64,000 nt of DNA from Streptomyces sp. SCSIO 30461 (GTDB lineage: Bacteria; Actinomycetota; Actinomycetes; Streptomycetales; Streptomycetaceae), in NCBI RefSeq assembly GCF_037023745.1, contig NZ_CP146101.1:5720001-5784000 (forward strand), in the 5' to 3' direction. Shown here in pieces: positions 24,095 to 32,700 of this stretch. Position numbers and translations under genes: made by a program. Below the pieces are notes generated by a model. It ran no database searches. It was not told the origin of the DNA and worked only from the letters and a program-made list of their open reading frames with translations. Every line of letters starts with the position of its first letter. The first letter of the stretch is position 1.

Positions 24095-27000
24095 CGGACA
24101 GGGACCACGACATCGCCGTGATCGGCATGGCCGGTCACTTCCCCCAGTCGGACGGGGTGAACTCCTTCTGGGAGTCGTGCCGTACGGGTGCCGACCGGAT
24201 CTCCCGCTGGAAGGAGACCGGCAACTCGAGTAACCGGGTGCCAGCCGGAGGTCTGGTCACGGCGCCCGACCTCTTCGACGCCGAGGCGTTCGGTGTAACA
24301 CCCTCCGAGGCTGAACTGCTCGACCCCCAGCACCGGTTGTTTCTGGAGGACTGCTGGACCGCGCTGGAGGAAGCCGCCGTCGTCCCGGACGAGGAGACGC
24401 TGGTCTCGGTGTACGCGGCCGCCGCGCAGAGCCGGTACCGGCCGGCCCCTCCGTGCGCGGACGATGAGAACGGCCGCTACCAGCAGATGATCGCCAATGC
24501 GCCCGACTTCCTCGCCACCCGGGTCGCATACCTGCTGGATCTGCGGGGCGAGGCGGTGAATGTGCAGACGGCGTGCTCCTCGTCGCTGGTCGCCGTGCAC
24601 ATGGCCTGTCAGAGTCTGCGCGCGGGGCAGAGCGACGTGGCCCTCGCTGGTGGTGTCTCCGTTGATCCCGACCAGCACCTGGGGTACGTCCACCAGGAAG
24701 GCATGATCGCCTCACCGGACGGCTACTGCCGCCCGTTTGACGCACGGGCCAGCGGCGCCGTGCCAGGATACGGCAGCGCCGTCGTTGTCCTACAACGGCT
24801 CGGGGATGCCCTGGACCAGGGCCGGACCGTGCATGCGGTCATCCGGGCGACCGCGACTAACAACGACGGCCGGGCGAAGTCCGGTTTCATGGCCCCCGCC
24901 GTCCAGGGACAGGCCGAGGTGATCGCCTCGGCACTGGCGGTGGCGGACGTTCCTGCGGAGACCATCGGTTACCTGGAGGCGCACGGGACCGGCACCCGTA
25001 TCGGCGACCCGATCGAACTGCAGGCCGCGACGGAGGCGTTCTCGCTCTTCACCGACCGCACGGGTTTCTGCGCCGTCGGCTCGCTCAAGGCGAACTTCGG
25101 CCACCTCGACCGCGCGGCCGGAGCCGCAGGGCTGATCAAGGCCGTCCACGCGGTCCGCGAGGGTGTCGTGCCCCCCTTGTCGCACTGCGACTCGCCCCAT
25201 CCGGACATCGATCTGACCGACTCACCGTTCCGCATCCCTGTGGAGACGGAGGAGTGGCGGCCCCCGCATCCCCGTCGCGCGGGTGTCAGCTCCTTCGGGG
25301 TGGGCGGCACCAATGCCCACGTCATCGTCGAGGAGCACCTCCCGACGGATGCCGAACGTCCGGTGGACGAGGCCGACATAGACCGACCGCTGGTGCTCCC
25401 GCTGTCCGCCCACGGCCCGCGGACGCTGGCCCGCTGGGGCGAGGCATTGGACCGGCGGTTGCACGAGGCACCCGCTTCTGCGGCTCGAATCGCCCACACC
25501 CTGGCGGCCGGACGCCGGGCCCGTCCTCTCCGCGCCTCGGTGGTGCTCGGCGGCCGGTACACGGAGGGAAGTCTCGACGCGCTGCCGCCTGTACGGACGG
25601 CCGACCCCGAACCCGGAGGTCTCGCGCTCCTCTTCCCTGGCCAGGGAGCGGAAGTCGCCTATGCTCCCGAGGCCCTGATGCGCCGCCACCCTGTCTTCCG
25701 GACGGAGATCGAGCAGTTCGCCGATGTCCTCGGCTGTTCGACGACCACCCTGCTGGACGGGGTCGGCGGACGGGACCCGCTCGTGCGGGCCTTCGCCCAC
25801 CAGCCGTCCCTCGCTGCCGTCCAGGTCGCCCTGGCCCGGCTGGGCGAGCATCTCGGCGCGTCGGCGGCCGTGCTGTGCGGCAGCAGCATCGGCGAGTACG
25901 CGGCTGCCCACCTGGCCGGAGTGTTCGACCACGCGGGCCTCATGCGGGTTCTCACCGTGCGTGAGGCGGCGATGGCTGCGACACCGGACGGCCGGATGAT
26001 CGGCGTCGCCTGCTCTGCCTCGGAAGCGGCCGAGCTGCTGCTTCCCGGTATGGAAGTCGCCGGGGACAACGCCCCCGGCCGGACTCTCGTCAGCGGGCCC
26101 GCCGCGCTCGCCGACGTGCAGGTGCGGCGGTTCGGCGAAAGCGGTGTGCGGGCCCGGATCCTGCCGGGACGCATCGCTCCGCACAGTGCGCTGATGGAGG
26201 AGGCTGGGGAGCGGCTCGCGCGGGCGGTCGCCGAGGCGCGCCCGCAGGAGGCGACCCGGCCGGTCGTCTCCACGCTGACCGGCACCTGGACGACCCCCGG
26301 CCAGCTGGCCGACCCCGAGCACTGGGCGCGTCACCTGCTTCGGCCGATCCGCTTCCGCGAAGCCATGGAGACACTGCTCGCCTCCGGCTGCCGCCACTTC
26401 GTCGAGGCGTCCCCCGGTCAGGCGCTCACCATTCTGGCCGGGCGGGCCTGCGACGATCCCGGGCGCGCGGTCAGCCTCGGCGGCGACCCGGACACCGACG
26501 CCGAGTCGGCCCTGCTGTCGGCCCTCGGCCGGCTGTGGACCCAGGGCCTCCCGATCGACCTGGACGCCGCCAACGGCACGTCTGCGGAGCGTTTCGTCTC
26601 CCTGCCCGCCTATCCCTTCCGGCGCAGGCGCTTCTGGAACCATGTGCCGCCCCGCGCAGCGGTCCCCGCCGCTGTCGGGGTTCCCGACGACACGGGGGCC
26701 GGGGATGTGAGCGCGCCGATGTGGCGGCCCGCGCCCCTCCACGTGTCCGATGGCTCTTCGCTGCCCGGCACGGTGGCCGTGTGCGGCGGGGGCGAGCTGG
26801 CCACCGCGCTCGCGGAGGCCCTGGAGCGACGCGGTGTGCGGGTCCGTCAGCCCGGTCCCGTCAACACCACGGCCCTGCCGGACGACGTAGCCGACGTGTG
26901 CGTGGATCTGACGGCCACTCTGCCGCCTTCCACGGTCGACCTCGCCGACGAGGAAGGGCTCAGGGCGTGGTTGCGCAGGGGGCTGCTGGATCCGGCGGCC

Positions 27001-29718
27001 GCCTGGGAGAGGTCCGGCGCCTCACGGGTTCTGGCCGTCACTCGGGGAGCCTTCGCCGTACTGCCCGGGGAGGGTGCCGATCCCGCCGTCGCCGCCGTGG
27101 TGGGCGCCGTGCGCTGCGCACCCCACGAGCGGGCCGGACTCTCGGTCCGCCTGACCGACCTGGCCCCCGCTGGTGCCGAGGGCACGGATCCGCGGACCGA
27201 GGCCGAGTTCTTGGCGGCCGAACTGGTGTCAGACGGTGTGAGGGATAGCGCGCACCGCGGTGGAGTGCGCTACCGGCGCTCCTACGAGCCCGCGGCTGCG
27301 ACCGGTGTCTCCCCCTTCCGCGACGGCGGTGTCTATCTCGTTCTGGGCGGCACCGGCCGTCTGGGGCCGGTGGTGGCGGCGGCGGTCGCGGCCGAGGTGC
27401 GGGCCCATGTCGTCCTGGCCGGACGCCGACCGGGACGAGCCCGGTCGGCGCACGAGGAGCGGCTGCTGGAGAGGGCGCGCGCCCGCGGGTGCACGGTCAC
27501 CGAGCAGAGCCTCGACGCGTCCGATCCGCAGGCCCTGTCGGGCGCCCTGGACGCCCTGGTCCGCCAGCACGGCAGGGTCGACGGCATCTTCCACCTGGCC
27601 GCCCACACCACCATCGAGGACTTCCCCCTCCTCGAGGACCTTGACGAGGACTCCGCGGCGGACGTCGCCCGCGCCAAGGTCCGCGCAGCGGCGCACCTCG
27701 TTACCGCGCTGGAGGGCCGGGACTACGACTTCGTCATGCTGTTCTCGTCGCTGTCCACCGTCATCGGCGCGGTGCGTTTCAGCGCATACGTCAGCGCCAA
27801 CGCCTACCTGGACGCCCTCGCGGCCCGCACGGCCCGTGACAGCGGGCGCCCGTGGGTGTCCCTGGTTTGGGACGGCTGGACCACGGACGGCCGGACGGTC
27901 ACGGACGGACTCGGTTCGGACGACGGAGCGGCCCTGCTGCGCCGGGCACTCCGCTGCTCTGCACCCGTCCTGGCAGCCACGCTCCGCTCCCCGGAGGAGC
28001 GCCTGGACCTGGTGCACGCGGATCTGGAAGCGGTCGCCGAGGCGCGGGCAGCTGGCCTGCGCGGGCAGGGATCGTCCGCGGAGGAAACCGTGGCGCGGAC
28101 CATCGCCGAGGTGACGGGGCACCTGGCAGTGGATACGGAACAGAGCCTAACCGGGCTCGGTATCGACTCCCTCCAGATGATGCAGATCGCTGCGAGACTG
28201 CGGCCCGTCACAGACGGCACCGTCTCCCTGGGGACGCTCCTGGCGGCGGGGTCGGTCGCCGAACTGGCCGCCCTGATGGAGGCCCACTCCGCGGGAGCGG
28301 ACCCGACGACCGTTCCCGCCGCCCCCGCCGTGGCGGACCACACACTCTCCACCATTCAGGAGCGGCTCTGGTATCTCGCCGAACTCGACCCGAGCAGCCC
28401 CGGCTACAACGTGCCCTTCGGGTGGCGGTTGCCGCCCGGCACCTCGGCGGAGCGGGCCCGCGCCGCCGTGCTCGTCCTGCTGGAACGCCATCCGGTGCTG
28501 CGCACGGCGTACCGCGCCCGCGAGGACGGGCGGCCCGGCTCCGTCCTGCTGAAGGCCGAGGACGTGCCCGTCGAGGAGGTACGTACAGATCCCGCCGACC
28601 CGGGCGGCTCCTTCCTGACGGCCGCCCGCGACGTCGTCGGGCGCCCCTTCGACCTGGGCACCGGTTCGACGCGGGTGCTGCTCGTACGCGGTGAGCAGAC
28701 GGTGGACCTGGTGTTCGTGTGCCACCACATGTCGGTAGACGCCTGGTCGGTCCGGCTCATCCACGATGACATCAAGGAGTTCCTGGCGAATGGACGGGCC
28801 GTCGCACCGCCTGCGGCGGTCTACCGGGACTTCGTCCAGTGGGAGCAGGACCAGCGCGCACATCCCGACCACTCCCCCCGACTGGAGTACTGGCAACGGA
28901 CATTGGAGGGGACGGTGGCGACGACTCCTCCGGACGATCCGGACGTCGCTCCGGAAGGGCCCGGCCGGGGCGGGGTCGCCGTGGCGACCCGTCTGCTGCC
29001 GCGCGGGACTCTGGACCTGTTGCGTGCGGAGGCACGCGGCCGGCAGGCGACGCTGTACACCGCGGCGCTGACCGCACTGTCTCTCGCCCTCGGCTGGTGG
29101 ACGGGAGAAAGCACGATCGTCATCGGGACCAATCTGGCCAATCGCAGGCGGCCGGATCTGGAGGAGGTCGTGGGCATGTTCGTCGACCCGGTGGTGCTGG
29201 TCCTGGACCCGCTCGGCTCGGACGGCCCGGACGCGACTGCGGGAAGCGTGGTGTCCCGGATCAAGGAAAGCTTCACCCGTGCCGTCGCGCACGCGGAGGT
29301 TCCCTTTGTGGACGTGGTGCGGGCCGCCGGGCGGGACGGTGCTCCGCTCTTCTCGGTGATCGCGACGATGTTCGATACCGACGCAGGCGGGACCGACCGG
29401 ATGGCCTCTCTCGACCTCCCGCTCCCGGCAACCGCCAAGTTCCCGCTGGCCGTGGAGTTCCTGCCGCGCGGTGACGGGCTTCTCATCCATGTGCTGTACG
29501 ACGCCGACCGCTACCGGCCCGCGTCCGTGCAGACCATGCTGGACCGCGTCTGCCACTTCCTTACCTCGTTCGCCGAGCACGGGGCTCAGGCACCCGTGAC
29601 CGACCCGGCGGCGGGCCGGACCCGCCCCGCCGGCGAGCGCTTCTCGCGCCGCTTCGCCCGGGCGGCGCGGGCGACGCGCGCGGAGGGCATCGACCACCCG
29701 AATGGAGCGACCCCGTGA
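24091..29718 (+). CDS. hybrid PKS-NRPS: KS-AT-KR-ACP-C
   Basis: 1875 residues. The KS (about 1-430) has the Cys in QTACSSSLVAVH (about 160) and the two His in EAHGTGT (295) and NFGHLDRAAG (335). The AT (about 510-830) has the nucleophile in GSSIGEYAAAHLAG, where the usual GHS is GSS, and IAPHSALM in place of HAFH/YASH, so extender choice (probably malonyl) is uncertain. The KR has VLGGTGRLG (1080) and S-Y-N in FSSLST and FSAYVSANAYLD. The ACP has GIDSLQMM (1356). A condensation domain follows with STIQERLWYL (1419) and an intact-looking HHMSVDAW (1545). There is no DH or ER. It should extend the aminoacyl starter by one ketide, reduce it to a beta-hydroxy acid and condense it with the next amino acid. 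Confidence 0.9.
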   Translation: MTDRDHDIAVIGMAGHFPQSDGVNSFWESCRTGADRISRWKETGNSSNRVPAGGLVTAPDLFDAEAFGVTPSEAELLDPQHRLFLEDCWTALEEAAVVPDEETLVSVYAAAAQSRYRPAPPCADDENGRYQQMIANAPDFLATRVAYLLDLRGEAVNVQTACSSSLVAVHMACQSLRAGQSDVALAGGVSVDPDQHLGYVHQEGMIASPDGYCRPFDARASGAVPGYGSAVVVLQRLGDALDQGRTVHAVIRATATNNDGRAKSGFMAPAVQGQAEVIASALAVADVPAETIGYLEAHGTGTRIGDPIELQAATEAFSLFTDRTGFCAVGSLKANFGHLDRAAGAAGLIKAVHAVREGVVPPLSHCDSPHPDIDLTDSPFRIPVETEEWRPPHPRRAGVSSFGVGGTNAHVIVEEHLPTDAERPVDEADIDRPLVLPLSAHGPRTLARWGEALDRRLHEAPASAARIAHTLAAGRRARPLRASVVLGGRYTEGSLDALPPVRTADPEPGGLALLFPGQGAEVAYAPEALMRRHPVFRTEIEQFADVLGCSTTTLLDGVGGRDPLVRAFAHQPSLAAVQVALARLGEHLGASAAVLCGSSIGEYAAAHLAGVFDHAGLMRVLTVREAAMAATPDGRMIGVACSASEAAELLLPGMEVAGDNAPGRTLVSGPAALADVQVRRFGESGVRARILPGRIAPHSALMEEAGERLARAVAEARPQEATRPVVSTLTGTWTTPGQLADPEHWARHLLRPIRFREAMETLLASGCRHFVEASPGQALTILAGRACDDPGRAVSLGGDPDTDAESALLSALGRLWTQGLPIDLDAANGTSAERFVSLPAYPFRRRRFWNHVPPRAAVPAAVGVPDDTGAGDVSAPMWRPAPLHVSDGSSLPGTVAVCGGGELATALAEALERRGVRVRQPGPVNTTALPDDVADVCVDLTATLPPSTVDLADEEGLRAWLRRGLLDPAAAWERSGASRVLAVTRGAFAVLPGEGADPAVAAVVGAVRCAPHERAGLSVRLTDLAPAGAEGTDPRTEAEFLAAELVSDGVRDSAHRGGVRYRRSYEPAAATGVSPFRDGGVYLVLGGTGRLGPVVAAAVAAEVRAHVVLAGRRPGRARSAHEERLLERARARGCTVTEQSLDASDPQALSGALDALVRQHGRVDGIFHLAAHTTIEDFPLLEDLDEDSAADVARAKVRAAAHLVTALEGRDYDFVMLFSSLSTVIGAVRFSAYVSANAYLDALAARTARDSGRPWVSLVWDGWTTDGRTVTDGLGSDDGAALLRRALRCSAPVLAATLRSPEERLDLVHADLEAVAEARAAGLRGQGSSAEETVARTIAEVTGHLAVDTEQSLTGLGIDSLQMMQIAARLRPVTDGTVSLGTLLAAGSVAELAALMEAHSAGADPTTVPAAPAVADHTLSTIQERLWYLAELDPSSPGYNVPFGWRLPPGTSAERARAAVLVLLERHPVLRTAYRAREDGRPGSVLLKAEDVPVEEVRTDPADPGGSFLTAARDVVGRPFDLGTGSTRVLLVRGEQTVDLVFVCHHMSVDAWSVRLIHDDIKEFLANGRAVAPPAAVYRDFVQWEQDQRAHPDHSPRLEYWQRTLEGTVATTPPDDPDVAPEGPGRGGVAVATRLLPRGTLDLLRAEARGRQATLYTAALTALSLALGWWTGESTIVIGTNLANRRRPDLEEVVGMFVDPVVLVLDPLGSDGPDATAGSVVSRIKESFTRAVAHAEVPFVDVVRAAGRDGAPLFSVIATMFDTDAGGTDRMASLDLPLPATAKFPLAVEFLPRGDGLLIHVLYDADRYRPASVQTMLDRVCHFLTSFAEHGAQAPVTDPAAGRTRPAGERFSRRFARAARATRAEGIDHPNGATP

Positions 29719-32700
29719 CATCCACTGGCGACCGTGATCGCACGCTCGACGGAGCCTGGCAGCCGTATGTGCGGCGCATTCCCGACCGGCCCGCGCTGGT
29801 GGACGCTGCGGGCCGCTCCCTGACCTACGCCGAACTGTCCGCCCGTGTCGACTCGGTAGCCGAGCAGCTGTCCGCGCTCGACGTGCGCCCGGGTTCCCGT
29901 GTGGCCGTGGTCGGCGGGAGGACGGCGCGGACAGTGACGGCCCTACTGGGGGTGGTGCGGGCGGGCGCTGCGTACTGCGTCGTCGACCCCGCTCTCCCGA
30001 CCGCGCGCCGGGACATGCTGCTGACCGACCTGCGGCCCGCTGCCGTGGTGACCGCTGCCCCTGACACGGAAGGGGACGAGGACGCCGCGTGCGCGGTGGA
30101 GCGCCCGACGGAGGACCTGGGTACCGGTTCCGTGCTGCCCGCAATGGACGGGGACCCAGCCGCGTACGTGATGTACACCTCCGGGTCGACCGGCCGCCCA
30201 AAGGGTGTCGTGGTCGGGCACGCGTCTGTGCTCGCCATGCTCGACTCCTTCGACGACCTGGCCCCTCCCCTAGCCCGGCCGGTCGGTACGCTGTTCGCCC
30301 CCCCGTCGTTCGACGTGTCCGTCTGGGAGATCTTCTCCGTCCTCACCCGGGGAGGAACGCTGCACGTGCCCGGCCCGGCGGCGCTCACCGACGGCGCGAC
30401 CTTGTGGGAGTGCCTGACCACACGCGGCATCACCAGCGCATACGTGGCCCCCGGACTGCTCGCCCCGCTCGTCGCCGCTGCACATGCAGCGGCGGACAGC
30501 GCGGCCCTCGACCGCGTGCTCGTGGGCGTCGAGCCGATCCCCCAGGGCACGCTGGCGGAACTGACCGCTCTCTGCCCCGGTCTGCGGGCCGTCAACGGGT
30601 ACGGTCCAACGGAGGCCACCGTCACCGCGACGCTTCACCTCTTCCGTCAAAGCACCGACCCTGCCTGGCGCGTCCCGATCGGCCGCGCGGTGAAGGGCTC
30701 GGAGATCCGCCTGGTCGACGAGCACCTGAAGCCGGTCGCCGACGGGACGACCGGCGAGATTATCGTCCTCGGAGCCTGCCTGGCCCACGGCTATCTCGAC
30801 GCCGGGGACGACACCGGCAGACGGTTCACCGATTCGCCCTGGGGGCGCGCCTACCGGACCGGTGACCTGGGGCGCCGGCTGCCCGGCGGCGCACTGGAGT
30901 TCTGCGGACGCCTGGACCACCAGGTCAAGATCAACGGGTTCCGGGTCGAGCCCGGTGAGGTCGAGGCCGTGCTGAACTCCCTCCCCGGCGTGCGCCGGGG
31001 CCTGGTGCTGACGGTGGGTGGCGAGGGTCGGCGTCGGCTGACAGCCGCGGTCGAAGGAGACGCCCGGACCACCGCCACCGAGATTCGCGCCCTTCTGGCC
31101 GACCGGCTGCCCGCCCACATGGTGCCCTCCCGCGTCCTGGTCGTACCCACCCTTCCGCTCACGGCCAACGGAAAGGTCGACACGGCAACCCTGACCGCCG
31201 CCGATCGCGCCCGTCCGCTCGACGGCCCGGTGGCCACCGAGCCGTCCACTCCGGTGGAACGGACGGTGGCGGACGTCTGGGCGGACGTCCTGGGGCTCGA
31301 CCGGATCGGCGTCGAGGACGACTTCCACTGGCTGGGCGGCACCTCGCTCGACGCCGTCCGGATTGCCGCCGCCCTGCGCGACCAGGGGTTCCCCACCGGC
31401 GCCGCGGACATCCTGAAGACGCGCACGGTCCGTGCCCTGGTGACCGCGAACCCGCAGAGCAGTGTTACCCAGAACACGCTGTACGCGGCCGAACCGGGCA
31501 CCCATCCGGCGACCCGGAGCCAGGAGGGTCTGTGGGCGTGGCGGGAGCTGCACCCCGGTTCGGCGGGAACGACAGTGGTGCACGCAGTCCGGATGGACGG
31601 CGCGGTGGACCCCGAACGGGTCCGGTCCGCCTGGGAGACGGTCGTGCACCGGCACGAGACACTACGTACCGTTTTCACCGTCGAGGCCGACGCGCGGCCG
31701 CGCCAGCGGGTGACCGCGCCCGGGCCGGTTTCCCTGCCGACCGGGCACGTCCCGGGAGAGCACGCCGTCGAGCAGCGGATGACCGAACTGCTGGAGAGAC
31801 GCTTCGACGTCACCACCGCCGCTTGGTCGGCCGAACTGCTACTCATGCCCGGCGGGGCCGCCCTTCTCCTAGCCGCCGACCACCTCGTCCTGGACGGGGA
31901 GTCCACGGCCGTCCTGGAGAGCGAACTGCTCGACGCATACGACGGCCGGGTCGACGGCGTCACGGAGCCGGTCCCCGGCCCCGTCGCGGCCGCCCGCGCG
32001 CCCGCACCGGACCAGGAGCGCCAGGAGGCGCTGACGGACTACTGGCGCACCGCGCTGACCGGGCTGGAGGACCACCGTCCACTCCCCGAACCGATCCGGG
32101 CCGATGCCGGCCCGGCCCGTACCCTGCGCATCGACCGGGACGTTCCAGAGGTCGTGTGGCAGGAAATACGGGAGGCCGCCCGCGCCGGACGCACCACCCC
32201 GTTCGTCGTGGTGTTGGCCGCGCTGAAGGCGTTCCTCGGTCTGCGGGGAGCCGTCGGCGATCGTGCCGTGACCATCGCCGTCTCACGCCGCGAAGCGCTC
32301 GGGCTCCCCCGCTCCCTGGGCCACTTCGTCAATCTGCTGCCGGTGCGCGACCCGGCGCCCCTGGGCCCCGTCACCCGGTTCGACCAATACCTCACGATTG
32401 TCCGCGACACCGTTGCCGCGGCACTGGAACACGGCGGGCTGCCGTTCGAGGACATGCTGGACCTGCTGCCCGCCGCAGCCGAGGCGCGCTCCGCCGCAAC
32501 CCGAGTGGTGCTGGCCCAGCGCGCCCGCGGGGCGACCGGCCCAGACGGCGCGCGCCGGTCGATGTCCCTCTCCAACGCCCTGTATGACCTCACCGTCTTC
32601 CTCGACGAGGGAGACGACGGCACACCGACGCGACTGCAATGGGTCTGCGACGCCTCCACCACGCTCGACGGGGGGCTCGACCGGTGCGCCGACGCGTTCG

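Noticed and set aside
28147..30201. A 684-codon minus-strand frame opposite the PKS and NRPS genes
   Set aside because: It crosses two recognised genes and shows no family motif. It is a shadow of high GC third positions.
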